A stretch of DNA of 64,000 nt from Affinundibacterium baiyunense (GTDB taxonomy: Bacteria; Pseudomonadota; Gammaproteobacteria; Burkholderiales; Burkholderiaceae_D): the NCBI RefSeq assembly GCF_018139645.1, contig NZ_JAGSPM010000003.1, forward strand, positions 310,001 through 374,000. The letters run 5' to 3'. A program made the translations under genes and the position numbers. The notes beneath the pieces were generated by a model. It made no database searches, was not told the origin of the DNA, and saw only the letters and a program-made list of their open reading frames with translations. This document shows positions 53,594 to 63,326 of the stretch, piece by piece. Position 1 is the first letter of the stretch, and the number at the start of each line of letters is the position of its first letter.

Positions 53594-56403
53594 TACTTGA
53601 CCTCGCTTACTTGGTTCTTTTGCAAACTTACTGCGGCCGGTAGAACGCGATGCGTGTTATTGAATTCTGACAAAAAGATTCCTGTAGTTGCAGGTGCCAA
53701 ACTCTCCATACTGTCATAGCCTAAATGTTGCACAGGATCGAGTCCGGCTTGCTGTAAATTGCGCCAGAAATCGGCAACAGAAAATTGTGCTGGGCGAAAA
53801 GCCAAGCTACCCTTTTTATTCCAATCTGCCCAAGGATGTTGCGCATGGATATGTTCACCGATGCTGGAATTCAAAATCACCGTCTTACCAACTGTCTCCA
53901 ATACCTTCTTAGAAATGGTGCCAAGCGGTGCCTGATACGCATCGACGTCGGCTAATGTGCAACGATACGACGCCACATTGATAGTGGCATACGGTGTACA
54001 TTTTTGTGTATGAAACCACTGACGCCCTAAGTAGAATTTGCCAGCCAAAGCATTTGCGCTGCCATCGTGCGTAAAATTGACTTCATTAAACACAAAGCCG
54101 TAAGGTGTACGCACATTGGTATTCGGTGCTGTTACGTACGACGTTGAGCGATCACCGAGCGACTTGATTTCTGAACGATAAAAATAAGCGGTGGTATCAC
54201 CAAAAATGAAATCGACATTTCCTTCGACATAAGATCGATGAAAGAAACTACGTGCTGTATGGGCAATCGCACTGGATCTTAAAAACAAAGTATCTTGGAA
54301 TCCCAATACACGGACATTTTCAAATTGCACTTTATCCGCGCCCTCAACCATCAGCGCGACTGCTTGATGCTGAACTACCACCACAGGCGCGGTGCCAGCG
54401 GTGGCGCCACAAACGGTGTTCGGACATTCTGCGTTGGTATCGACTTGATCTTTGTTATAAGTATTTTGAAATGTGATGTTCTTCGCTTGGAATCCATGAC
54501 CACGTATCCACGCAATCGCTGACCCGCTAGTACCGATCACTGGGCGGTCTTTTAGAGAAGCATACATTTCTTGAATACTAGGATCGACTTGTGCGAACTG
54601 CGCAGCATAACGATGACTATATGCAGTCCCTAGTAAAGCAGCATGCGCACTCGCTGCTATCTTGGTTTTTTGCGCATCACTTTCATTCGAGTACAAGGTA
54701 ATTGGCACTGCGGTTGCTGGCACATACATCAACTCACGATAAGTACCTGGTTTTACTAAGATATATAAACGCGCTTTTTTCGATTTCGCAGCTAGCAGTT
54801 GACGCCCATCTAATACCGCTTGATTGATCGCCGCTTGTACCGTGTTAAATTGCGTCTTGCCATCTGCAAGCGCATTCGCATCCACCACATAATCAACTGG
54901 TAACTTAGTCGCAGTCGCCAGTTCGTCTGACAAAGGATTCCACGGATCGATAAGGGGCTTATCAGCTGGCCCAGTACTACGCAACACATTCTCTATCGTA
55001 TACGCTTGCGCCTGCTGGCTACTTAATTGTGGCCGAAAATCGAATGGTGTATGCACAGGAAAATCCGCAAAACGATTAGCGCACACAGAACTCGATGGAT
55101 TGTCCCAAACCAGATTTTCCGCTTGTTCAGCAACTGTGATGTTCTTTTGCGCTATCTGTAAATTAGCAAACTGTATCAACTGTGGCGAATTGGCTGCGAC
55201 ACTACTTTGTGCGAAGGAGACATACATCGGATGCGCTTGATCATAAGCGCGCAACACGATACGTCCAGGCGTTAAACTATGTACGCGATCAAACACAATC
55301 GCCTTATATGTAGGAATCTTGTCACCAACTGCAGTTCGATCGTAGCGCGTATCTAAATCAATCGGGCGCTTGCTATTACGTATGCAAACATCTTCATAAC
55401 GTACTTGCTCAACCACGCCACCGCGCGAAACATCGCTCTTGATACGCAAGCCCGATGTCGTACCATCTAAACTAAGATTCTTCACTAAAATACGTCGCAC
55501 ACCACTGTTGGTTTCGCTACCGATTGACATGCCATGACCACTGTAGAAGTGATTATTCAAGATAGAGACATTTTCGGTCGCGCCACCATTACCGCCTTTA
55601 ATCGCGATATTGTCGTCACCAGTACGAATATAACTATGCGCTATCGTGATATTGCGTGAAGAGATAGGATCAATGCCGTCTGTATTACGTGCATCTGCTG
55701 GCGTATCAATCTTGACGCCCCACGCAGTAAAACCATCGGTTTGACTGACCGTCACATGAAAATTCGGTGAATTACGCAAACGTATGCGATAAAACGTGAT
55801 GTCTTGCGATTTCTTAATTTCAATCAAGCGCGGAATATTGTGCTCATTTTTTTCACGTTGTGCACGACGCGCCATTTGCCACCAAGTTTCGCTCTTGCCT
55901 TGCACTAATTGACCACCTTGTCCGTCGATCACCCCATCGCCATAGATTCCACTACCACGTGCCTGATCGATCGTAATAAATGGAGTACAAGTACGGCCTT
56001 TCTGCGCATTCACGCCACAGGTTTTACCACCTTTATCGTATAGATCCGCATCGGTACTCGCATACAAGGTTGCATCGCGATCCACGATCAAACTAACGCC
56101 ACTAGGGATCTGCAATGGACCGGAGTGAAAGCTATCTTTTTCGTTGTTCGCCGCCAGCTGCACTGCTTGCCCTGCTGGACAAGCATTTAATGCAGCCTGA
56201 ATTCTTGCGGTGTCTAATTGTCGCAAACCTTCTGCATAGACTTGGCTTGCTGTTAGCACCGTGCATACGGCGGGCAAACGTGGTTCACTGACTTGTCGGG
56301 TATCTTGTGCGCGACTACTTGGCGCATTCAAAGTAGTCGTCATGGCGATCATCAGCAAGGCATGCTTAGGCTTGAATAATTCGATTTTTTTGAAGTTAGT
56401 CAT
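53593..56403 (-). CDS. Bifunctional GH28 polygalacturonase / CE8 pectin methylesterase
   Basis: A 936-residue exported protein joining two pectinases. After a signal peptide (about 1-33), the GH28 domain has NTDG (240-243), GDDNIAIK (262-269), GHG (289-291) and RIK (320-322). After a linker near 450-500, the CE8 domain has QAVAL (680-684), GFQDTLF with D704, GNVDFIFG with D731 and LGRQW with R794. Both catalytic sets are complete. The esterase would remove methyl groups and expose the polymer to the polygalacturonase. It lies 5 bp behind the acetylesterase gene and overlaps the next GH28 gene by one base. Confidence 0.93.
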   Translation of the reverse strand: MTNFKKIELFKPKHALLMIAMTTTLNAPSSRAQDTRQVSEPRLPAVCTVLTASQVYAEGLRQLDTARIQAALNACPAGQAVQLAANNEKDSFHSGPLQIPSGVSLIVDRDATLYASTDADLYDKGGKTCGVNAQKGRTCTPFITIDQARGSGIYGDGVIDGQGGQLVQGKSETWWQMARRAQREKNEHNIPRLIEIKKSQDITFYRIRLRNSPNFHVTVSQTDGFTAWGVKIDTPADARNTDGIDPISSRNITIAHSYIRTGDDNIAIKGGNGGATENVSILNNHFYSGHGMSIGSETNSGVRRILVKNLSLDGTTSGLRIKSDVSRGGVVEQVRYEDVCIRNSKRPIDLDTRYDRTAVGDKIPTYKAIVFDRVHSLTPGRIVLRAYDQAHPMYVSFAQSSVAANSPQLIQFANLQIAQKNITVAEQAENLVWDNPSSSVCANRFADFPVHTPFDFRPQLSSQQAQAYTIENVLRSTGPADKPLIDPWNPLSDELATATKLPVDYVVDANALADGKTQFNTVQAAINQAVLDGRQLLAAKSKKARLYILVKPGTYRELMYVPATAVPITLYSNESDAQKTKIAASAHAALLGTAYSHRYAAQFAQVDPSIQEMYASLKDRPVIGTSGSAIAWIRGHGFQAKNITFQNTYNKDQVDTNAECPNTVCGATAGTAPVVVVQHQAVALMVEGADKVQFENVRVLGFQDTLFLRSSAIAHTARSFFHRSYVEGNVDFIFGDTTAYFYRSEIKSLGDRSTSYVTAPNTNVRTPYGFVFNEVNFTHDGSANALAGKFYLGRQWFHTQKCTPYATINVASYRCTLADVDAYQAPLGTISKKVLETVGKTVILNSSIGEHIHAQHPWADWNKKGSLAFRPAQFSVADFWRNLQQAGLDPVQHLGYDSMESLAPATTGIFLSEFNNTHRVLPAAVSLQKNQVSEVK

Positions 56404-56408
56404 GACAA

Positions 56409-57254
56409 TTATTCTCCTGCTGCTCGTAAAAACCGACTCATTGCATCAATCTGACGGCGCAATTGGCCTTCAACCATATTCGCAAAAAAAGCAGCACCTT
56501 TCACGCCAACATGGGTGCGGTCGAAAGCCGACTTTGCCGCGCCTTGCGGTTCGATTTTATTTGGATCAACAGTAGCACCTGACTCTACTTTTGCAGCCGG
56601 TGGAGGTGGCGGCGCAACGGCCAAAGTATCTGCCTCAGCTTCTCCCATCGCTTGCACTGCTGCATGACTTTCTGCATTCAAAGGTAGCAACACCGTTTGC
56701 GTCTGTTGTGCAACCACTTCGATCGCATCCGCCCACGGCTTCAAGTTATTTTCTAATACACCATTGCGAAAACTACGTCGTGTTAATGGTGTCAACAATA
56801 CCGGCACCCCACCCCATTGTTTCACTTCATTGACATAACGCGTCATATTCACTGGAAATTCGGTGACCAAATCGGTCGATCGTCCTGGCTTACCGGGTTG
56901 ATCATTATGTCCGAACTGAATCAAGACATAAGTGCCGATGCCGCTAGTAGCCGATTGCGTTAATAATTCTTGTACACGATTCCATAAACCCTCGGCACGA
57001 AAACTGCCAGAACTACGACCACCACGCGCCAAGTTGACACAATCAACCTCCGGCTTAAAACGCGCGCACAAAGCATCGCCGTAGCCACTCTTAGTCGCCA
57101 TAGTCGAATCACCGACAAGAATCACACGCAATTGCGGGGCACTTGATGGCAGCTGAGTTTGTGCGTGACTGCTGTGTGCCATCGATAAAGCTAAGCTGAT
57201 GGAGGTGATACGCAGAAAGGTACGGAAATGATGTGAAGAAAAAAGATGTTTCAT
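56409..57254 (-). CDS. Rhamnogalacturonan acetylesterase (CE12-like SGNH hydrolase)
   Basis: A 281-residue exported SGNH esterase with S50 in VGDSTMATKSGYGD, glycine block GGRSSGSF (78-85), N117 in GHND and D245/H248 in DRTHVG. These are the residues of family CE12, which deacetylates rhamnogalacturonan. Residues about 211-240 form an odd Pro/Ala-rich insertion (APPPPPAAKVESG) before the catalytic DxxH. It heads the three-gene pectinase operon. Confidence 0.88.
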   Translation of the reverse strand: MKHLFSSHHFRTFLRITSISLALSMAHSSHAQTQLPSSAPQLRVILVGDSTMATKSGYGDALCARFKPEVDCVNLARGGRSSGSFRAEGLWNRVQELLTQSATSGIGTYVLIQFGHNDQPGKPGRSTDLVTEFPVNMTRYVNEVKQWGGVPVLLTPLTRRSFRNGVLENNLKPWADAIEVVAQQTQTVLLPLNAESHAAVQAMGEAEADTLAVAPPPPPAAKVESGATVDPNKIEPQGAAKSAFDRTHVGVKGAAFFANMVEGQLRRQIDAMSRFLRAAGE

Positions 57255-57300
57255 AGTCGATCCATATTCGTAATTTAGCTTTTTATCTAATCGAAGAACA

Positions 57301-57312
57301 AGCTAATTAGCT
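57301..57312. promoter_or_regulatory. Perfect 12-bp palindrome before the pectinase operon
   Basis: AGCTAATTAGCT lies 46 bp before the acetylesterase ATG. It is a candidate operator; no regulator can be assigned. Confidence 0.3.
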
Positions 57313-57342
57313 AACAAGCAGTATTTTTATCGAAGCAAAATC

Positions 57343-57397
57343 AAAAAAAACCCGGCATCTTTTGATCAATATGATCAGCTTGAATACCGGGCTTTTT
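57343..57397. terminator. Bidirectional terminator between receptor and pectinase operon
   Basis: AACCCGGCAT and ATACCGGGCTT pair around a 25-nt centre, with A-run on one side and T-run on the other. It would stop the receptor transcript (minus strand) before the acetylesterase promoter. Confidence 0.85.
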
Positions 57398-57513
57398 CTT
57401 GTGGTCAACCTGTGATTTTCTCTAGACTTATTCAAGCTCTAGCACAAACACGCAGTTGACCATCCTTTACGACCTAATTAAAAAATGAAAGCGCTTCATT
57501 TAGAACGAGTCAT

Positions 57514-60222
57514 TTAGAACGTATAGGTAACACGGGTATTGAAAGCACGTCCTAATGGGCTAGCCGCACTACTCAAATAACCGTTGTATCCACTATGATT
57601 AGTCACTGGTGGGTTCACATCAAACAAATTATTCACACCGAATACGATGTTAAAGTTTTTAAAGCCTTTATAACTCATCGTGAAGTTGTACACAGTGTAT
57701 TGCTCGATATCACGGTGATACTGCGCAGCGACCAAATTCTGATCGTGATAGCCCGTGTTGTAGTTCTGCGTCAGCTGTGATGTCCAGTTACCGTTTGACC
57801 ATGACAAGGCCAAGTTATGTTTCCAACGGAAAGTGATAATTGGCAAACTACTAGTCGTGCCATTGCTAGCCAATCCAAAGCGACCGATATTGGATGCCCA
57901 TTCACCACCTTTTTCCAATTGATTGTCGAACTGCGTTAAGTAAGTACCGTTCAACTGCACTTTAAATGTGCCCAAATCAGATTTGGGGAAAGTGTAGTTG
58001 GTTGCCACGTCTATACCCGCCGCTTTTTGACCACCCAAATTCATCGTCGTATTTTTGATGTACAACAATTTGCCCGTTTCATCACGTACAAAGAAAGCCG
58101 CATACTTGCTTGGATTTAAGAAGTAAGCTTGCTCGGGCAAGTTCGCCAGCATATCGTCCATCGTGACACGCCAGTAGTCAAACGACATCGTCAAATTCTT
58201 CATTGGTTCAATCACCATACCCAAGGTGCCACCGACCGAGGTTTCTGGCACCAACTCGGCATTACTACCGGTTTGCTTAGGCAATTTCACATTACATACC
58301 GTCGCTGCAACCAGCCCAGGCAAGGGTTTACCCGTATTAGCAATCGCAGGTGTCGCACTTGGGCATTGCAAAGGATCATCCCATGCTGATGAAGTCGTTG
58401 TCGTTGCACCTGGCAGGCGATAACCGTAACGATCAAACAAAGTCGGTGCACGGAAACCCGTATTCGCTGAACCACGGAACATGATCATGGAATTTGGTTG
58501 ATAACGGAAACTCGCTTTTGGATTAAGCGTATTACCGAAGTCACTAAAATGATCATCGCGCAAAGCCAAGTTAACGTTTAATGCCTTAGTAACAGGAATT
58601 TCCAATTCAGCGAACAAAGCTGCGACATTGCGCGCACCCTGACCACGAGAAGGTGTGGAGGCTGCATAGGTTGCCGCTAAGCCGACATCGGTTTTTACAT
58701 CTTCGGTAGTATCGCGATGGAAATCCGCACCCAATGCCAAACCAACTGAGCCAGCTGACAAAGTCATGATTGGCTTACTCAAAGTTAATTCAACACCAGT
58801 AAATGTACTTTGCGAAACACGCAACTTTTGACCATTGAGTGAAATACTATCGAGATAAGCTTTACCAGTGGCATCTTGCAATCCAAATGGATTCAGCACG
58901 CCGGTAGAAATACCTGACAACAATTTCGGACCATCTAATGCGCCAGAATCAAGATAAGCAACGCGATCACTAATACCAATCACTAAACCAGCTTTGTAAT
59001 CCCAGCCACCGATCACACCTTCATCAGAAAAATTCAAGCGCTGATTCACTTGCTCGTCTTTAGTAATGTACATGCCGGCATCCGCTACACTCCACGTAAC
59101 CAATAAAGGAGCACCATTGGTACCCGCTACCGCAGGCACACCACCGCTACCGCCTGGATACCATTTACTGGTTGATGGCAATAAAGCAGTGACGCCATTC
59201 GCAGCCAAACTGGTGGTTGGAATTTTGGTGCCAAAAATTTGACCTTGGCCGCGAGAATAATCGACAGAAAAAATGTGATCGTCACTGATTTTTTTAGTCG
59301 CCTTCGCGAAGAAGGTTAATTGTTCACGACCATAAATCGCGGTGTTGTAATTGCGATTATCGATAACGCAGGTATTCTTACCGCCTTGAATCGAGTATGG
59401 CGCTAAGCAACCGCTAGAATAATAAGGATTGGCTGCTGCAAACGATTTATTGCTAGGAATCGTAAAGTTTGCAGGGCTAGCAAAGCCACCACTCGCCAAT
59501 GAAGGCGCACGACCGATGCTGCTTAGCAACTCATTCGAAGTCAATTCAGCGCGATCAGATGCAGCCAAACGACTACGACGCAAACCATCTATCGTTGCGT
59601 ATACGTTCCAACCATCTTTTTGCAAGTCACCCGCACCAACGGTCGCACTGATGCGTTTCTCATCGCCACCACCTTCACGTTGCGGATCAAGAATCTGACC
59701 TGTAATCGTGGCGCCTTTAAAATCACGTTTGGTAATGAAGTTAACTACGCCACCAATTGCGTCGGAACCATAAATCGAAGAAGCGCCATCGTTCAAAATT
59801 TCAACGCGAGCAATTGCGCTCATTGGGATCACATCAAGATTTGCATAGCCATCGGCAATCGCTTCATTGGCGAGACGACGACCATTTAATAAAACCAAAG
59901 TACGATTCACGCCCAGACCACGCAAATTGATATTTGTGCCAGAACCAGCGTTTGATGGTGCCAATGAGTTTGATTGCGGCAGTGCCATCATCAAGTCGGC
60001 TAAGGTGGTCATGCCACGTTTTTCAAATTCTTCACCAGATACGCTGGTGATCGGTAAAGATGCTTCACTTGCAAGGCGTTTGATCGACGAACCTGTTACC
60101 TCAACGCGCATGGGTTCTTGCGCGGAAGCTTGTTGCATCAGACCCATTACAGCAATGGTAATTGCGGACAAGGCCAATTGTTTTACTGGTGATTTCTTTG
60201 AATTTTTCATGCTAAATTGCAT
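57514..60222 (-). CDS. TonB-dependent outer-membrane receptor (uronate module)
   Basis: A 902-residue receptor with a signal peptide (MGLMQQASAQ). The plug domain has VTGSSIKRLASEASLPITSV, TTLADLMMALPQSNS and LNDGASSIYGSDAIGGVVNF; the barrel ends in NTRVTYTF. This plug type (GSSIKR) is common among receptors for plant-polymer oligosaccharides. AGGAG precedes the ATG at 60222, with a GTG at 60225 as alternative. A copy of the GGTNAGACC operator core lies 64 bp upstream. It probably imports pectin oligomers. Confidence 0.92.
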   Translation of the reverse strand: MQFSMKNSKKSPVKQLALSAITIAVMGLMQQASAQEPMRVEVTGSSIKRLASEASLPITSVSGEEFEKRGMTTLADLMMALPQSNSLAPSNAGSGTNINLRGLGVNRTLVLLNGRRLANEAIADGYANLDVIPMSAIARVEILNDGASSIYGSDAIGGVVNFITKRDFKGATITGQILDPQREGGGDEKRISATVGAGDLQKDGWNVYATIDGLRRSRLAASDRAELTSNELLSSIGRAPSLASGGFASPANFTIPSNKSFAAANPYYSSGCLAPYSIQGGKNTCVIDNRNYNTAIYGREQLTFFAKATKKISDDHIFSVDYSRGQGQIFGTKIPTTSLAANGVTALLPSTSKWYPGGSGGVPAVAGTNGAPLLVTWSVADAGMYITKDEQVNQRLNFSDEGVIGGWDYKAGLVIGISDRVAYLDSGALDGPKLLSGISTGVLNPFGLQDATGKAYLDSISLNGQKLRVSQSTFTGVELTLSKPIMTLSAGSVGLALGADFHRDTTEDVKTDVGLAATYAASTPSRGQGARNVAALFAELEIPVTKALNVNLALRDDHFSDFGNTLNPKASFRYQPNSMIMFRGSANTGFRAPTLFDRYGYRLPGATTTTSSAWDDPLQCPSATPAIANTGKPLPGLVAATVCNVKLPKQTGSNAELVPETSVGGTLGMVIEPMKNLTMSFDYWRVTMDDMLANLPEQAYFLNPSKYAAFFVRDETGKLLYIKNTTMNLGGQKAAGIDVATNYTFPKSDLGTFKVQLNGTYLTQFDNQLEKGGEWASNIGRFGLASNGTTSSLPIITFRWKHNLALSWSNGNWTSQLTQNYNTGYHDQNLVAAQYHRDIEQYTVYNFTMSYKGFKNFNIVFGVNNLFDVNPPVTNHSGYNGYLSSAASPLGRAFNTRVTYTF

Positions 60223-60285
60223 CACTGTCTCCTACTATTTTTAAATTGAAGCCCATCCATCGCCGAGTATTTTTTCTCTTTGCAC

Positions 60286-60294
60286 GGTGAGACC
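60286..60294. promoter_or_regulatory. GGTNAGACC operator core before the receptor gene
   Basis: GGTGAGACC shares the core of the three sites near the GntR gene and garD but with changed outer bases (C and T in place of T and A). It lies 64-72 bp before the receptor ATG. Confidence 0.5.
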
Positions 60295-60461
60295 TTATTC
60301 GGCGTACCTCGCGTACCCGTTGCCGTCGCGACGAAGGGCAGCGTGCTGCACCGAGGTCTGAGCGGTCAATTTTTACTACAAATTCTGTTCGCTATCTTGC
60401 GCCTAGCGATTGCATATCACTTACAAACAAAAACACTGCACGAAGTGCGATCAATTCATCA

Positions 60462-61151
60462 CTAACCGCGTGAAAAAGTTCTAGTCACGCGCTCAAGATG
60501 TGCGCGCATGGCACGCCGCGCCTCGGCTGGATCATGTGCCACAATCGCTTGTAAAATTTGGCGATGATCACCTAAGGTTTGCTGACGCAATTCTTCGGTC
60601 TGAAAATGTTCCTTCAAGCGATGCCATAAACTACCGCGCTGATTCCACAAATATTCCATCGTGCCAACCAAGGCACTATTACCAGTAGCACGCGCAATCG
60701 ATAAATGAAATTCACGATCCGCTTGCTCATTACTGGCTGGGTTGTGGTGATGCTTTTCCATCTCTAATACGGCTTTCCAAATCGCATCAATCGCACTATC
60801 AGTAGCAACTCGCGCCGCAATCGCCACCACTTCTGATTCAATCAAACGACGCGCTGACAATACTTCAAATGGGCCGGGCCCGACTTCAGGTATCGCTTCT
60901 TCCACCTGCTCATCGCATAAATACACACCAGAGCCACCGCGTACCTCAAGCACGCCACCTAATTCCAATGCCAGTACCGCCTCGCGTAGCGAAGCGCGAC
61001 TGACTTGCAAGCGCGCCGCTAACTCACGCTCCGACGGCAAACGATCTCCCGCAACTAATCCTGCTTCCGCGATCAAAGATTGAATGCGATTTGCCACCAC
61101 GCGATATAGGCGCGGCTCGTGTTCGCTTGCGGAAAACATTTTTTTACTCAT
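60462..61151 (-). CDS. GntR family regulator with FCD domain
   Basis: A 229-residue regulator: winged helix at about 15-75 (SERELAARLQVSRASLREAV) and an FCD effector domain (ADREFHLSIARATGNSAL, LGDHRQILQAIVAHDPAEAR) with metal-binding Asp and His. It lies between the TonB receptor gene (same strand) and the divergent garD-udh genes, and the sites TGGTNAGACCA in these promoters are the typical dyads for this family. ExuR/UxuR-like role inferred. Confidence 0.92.
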   Translation of the reverse strand: MSKKMFSASEHEPRLYRVVANRIQSLIAEAGLVAGDRLPSERELAARLQVSRASLREAVLALELGGVLEVRGGSGVYLCDEQVEEAIPEVGPGPFEVLSARRLIESEVVAIAARVATDSAIDAIWKAVLEMEKHHHNPASNEQADREFHLSIARATGNSALVGTMEYLWNQRGSLWHRLKEHFQTEELRQQTLGDHRQILQAIVAHDPAEARRAMRAHLERVTRTFSRG

Positions 61152-61261
61152 TGCATCGTCTTCTTAATTACCACCTGTGCTTACTTCCACTTATCCACTT
61201 GTTAAGCTGCACTCTTGAAAGCCTATCAGCGCCAATCTAGCTGTCTCTATTTTGCCGCATT

Positions 61262-61313
61262 TGGTAAGACCATTCTAATGTGGTTAGACCAATTTTGCAA
61301 TGTGGACTAGCCA
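61262..61313. promoter_or_regulatory. Cluster of TGG-N5-CCA operators before the GntR gene
   Basis: TGGTAAGACCA (61262-61272), TGGTTAGACCA (61281-61291) and the weaker TGGACTAGCCA (61303-61313) stand 110-160 bp before the regulator start. The gap 61152-61659 (508 bp) is a divergent promoter region; no gene is visible in it. Confidence 0.75.
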
Positions 61314-61562
61314 AATATTTTTTTTGGTGGCATACTCACCACATCAAGAAAGCTCCAAAGAGAGTCGAAATCGATCGCGTACAACGCGCGTCTTTTTCCT
61401 TAAGCCATCAAGATCACAGTAGCAGTACCCAGAAATAAGCAAGAAAAACAACAGCAATGCAACACGGACGAGACTTCAACCATGTGCATTCGATTGGCAT
61501 CACAACTGAATAACTAGTTAGGATTTTTGTAGTCGTGAAACGACAAATAGATTACAGAATAC

Positions 61563-61573
61563 TGGTCAGACCA
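61563..61573. promoter_or_regulatory. TGGTCAGACCA operator before garD
   Basis: With one more base on each side it forms the perfect palindrome CTGGTC-A-GACCAG (61562-61574). It lies about 90 bp before garD and is the best of four related sites. Confidence 0.75.
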
Positions 61574-61659
61574 GAATCAAAAAATCCACTGGCAAATTCA
61601 ACGATGTGTGACTAAGGCAAAAAAGTACGACGAATAAAAAGACTGGAAGAGAGGAAAAG

Positions 61660-63228
61660 ATGGCTGCAGATACACCGACTCCCTTATTCATACGCATGCA
61701 TGAAAAGGATAACGTCGCCATCGTCGTCAACGACGGCGGCCTGCCCGCAGGCACGCAATTTCAAAACGGCTTACGCTTAATAGAAGCAGTACCACAAGGA
61801 CATAAACTTGCGTTGATCGATATCGCCAAAGATCAAGCGATTACCCGTTACAACGTGGCGATTGGCTATGCGCAAACTGATATCGCCGCAGGTAGTTGGA
61901 TCCAAGAAAACATGGTGCAGTTGCCGCCAGCGCGCGAGCTTCACAATCTTCCTATCGCGAACCGTAAAGCACCTGAGTTAACGGCATTAGAAGGTTATAC
62001 CTTTCAAGGCTTTCGCAATCCCGATGGCAGTGTTGGCACGCGCAATATTTTAGCTATTACCACCACAGTGCAATGTGTGGCTGGCGTGGTTGACTATGCG
62101 GTCAAACGAATTAAAGAAGAACTATTACCCAAGTATCCGAACGTCGATGATGTCGTTGGACTAGAGCATAGCTATGGCTGCGGTGTGGCGATTGATGCTC
62201 CGGATGCGATGATACCAATACGCACAGTACGCAACATTAGCCTCAATCCTAATTTTGGCGGACAGACTATGGTGGTCAGTTTAGGTTGCGAGAAATTACA
62301 ACCGACTCGATTGTTTCCAAAATCAGTGATCCCGATTCAGGTACAAGCACAAGCACAAACGCAGACCGAACCCGATGTAGTGTGCTTGCAAGACGCTGGC
62401 CATATTGGTTTTCAAAGCATGATCACAAGTATTATGCAAACCGCTGAGAAACACTTAGCGACACTCAATCAACGTCAACGCGAAACCTGCCCAGCCTCTG
62501 AGTTAGTGGTGGGTGTGCAATGTGGCGGCAGTGATGCATTCTCTGGCGTTACTGCCAATCCAGCGGTAGGTTTTGCAACGGATTTATTAGTACGTGCTGG
62601 CGCGACCGTGATGTTTTCAGAGGTGACTGAAGTACGTGATGGGATTGATCAACTAACCTCACGCGCAGCAACGCCAGAAATCGCCGAGGCCATGATCCGC
62701 GAGATGGATTGGTATGATCAATACCTCAAACGTGGCGGTGTCGATCGCAGTGCCAATACGACGCCAGGCAACAAAAAAGGCGGGCTATCGAACATCGTGG
62801 AAAAAGCCATGGGCTCAATTGTGAAATCGGGCAGTGCTGCGATCACTGGCGTATTATCACCGGGTGAAAAATTGACACAAAAGGGCTTAATCTATGCAGC
62901 CACGCCGGCCAGTGATTTTATCTGTGGCACACTGCAAACTGCCGCCGGCATGAATTTGCATATTTTTACTACGGGCCGTGGAACACCTTACGGCTTAGCT
63001 GCTGTCCCGGTAATTAAAGTCGCTACCCGTAATGATTTAGCACGACGTTGGCATGATCTAATGGACATTAACGCTGGTCGTATCGCCAGCGGTGAAGCGA
63101 CGATTGAAGAATTGGGCTGGGAATTGTTTCACTTCATGCTAGAAGTCGCTAGTGGTAAAAAGACCTGGGCAGAGTACTGGAAGTTACACAATGCGCTGGT
63201 GTTATTTAATCCTGCACCAATTACTTGA
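61660..63228 (+). CDS. garD: Galactarate dehydratase
   Basis: Dehydrates galactarate to 5-dehydro-4-deoxy-D-glucarate, the substrate of KdgD. The 522-residue protein has the N-terminal SAF domain ([14 protein letters not shown]) and the C-terminal altronate/galactarate dehydratase domain with [26 protein letters not shown] and [13 protein letters not shown], whose cysteines and histidine bind iron. GAGGAAA precedes the ATG. It is followed by the uronate dehydrogenase gene after 98 bp. Confidence 0.94.
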   Translation: MAADTPTPLFIRMHEKDNVAIVVNDGGLPAGTQFQNGLRLIEAVPQGHKLALIDIAKDQAITRYNVAIGYAQTDIAAGSWIQENMVQLPPARELHNLPIANRKAPELTALEGYTFQGFRNPDGSVGTRNILAITTTVQCVAGVVDYAVKRIKEELLPKYPNVDDVVGLEHSYGCGVAIDAPDAMIPIRTVRNISLNPNFGGQTMVVSLGCEKLQPTRLFPKSVIPIQVQAQAQTQTEPDVVCLQDAGHIGFQSMITSIMQTAEKHLATLNQRQRETCPASELVVGVQCGGSDAFSGVTANPAVGFATDLLVRAGATVMFSEVTEVRDGIDQLTSRAATPEIAEAMIREMDWYDQYLKRGGVDRSANTTPGNKKGGLSNIVEKAMGSIVKSGSAAITGVLSPGEKLTQKGLIYAATPASDFICGTLQTAAGMNLHIFTTGRGTPYGLAAVPVIKVATRNDLARRWHDLMDINAGRIASGEATIEELGWELFHFMLEVASGKKTWAEYWKLHNALVLFNPAPIT

Positions 63229-63271
63229 TGACGACACCAATAATACAAAAAGATTTAACCGTGATAAATCT

Positions 63272-63293
63272 CTTCTCCCACATGCAGGAGAAG
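63272..63293. repeat. Short REP-like hairpin between garD and udh
   Basis: CTTCTCC-(8 nt)-GGAGAAG is a reduced form of the dispersed CCCTCTCCCGC repeat seen at 11400 and 32806. Confidence 0.65.
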
Positions 63294-63326
63294 GAATTTA
63301 ATAATACAAAATAGTTGAGAACGACC

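Noticed and set aside
57485-57499. ATGAAAGCGCTTCAT as a LacI-type operator
   Set aside because: It is imperfect, differs in the centre from the TGAAAACGTTTTCA sites and lies downstream of the receptor gene, not in a promoter.
61456-61512. 18-residue open frame upstream of garD
   Set aside because: No ribosome-binding site and no recognisable product; probably chance.
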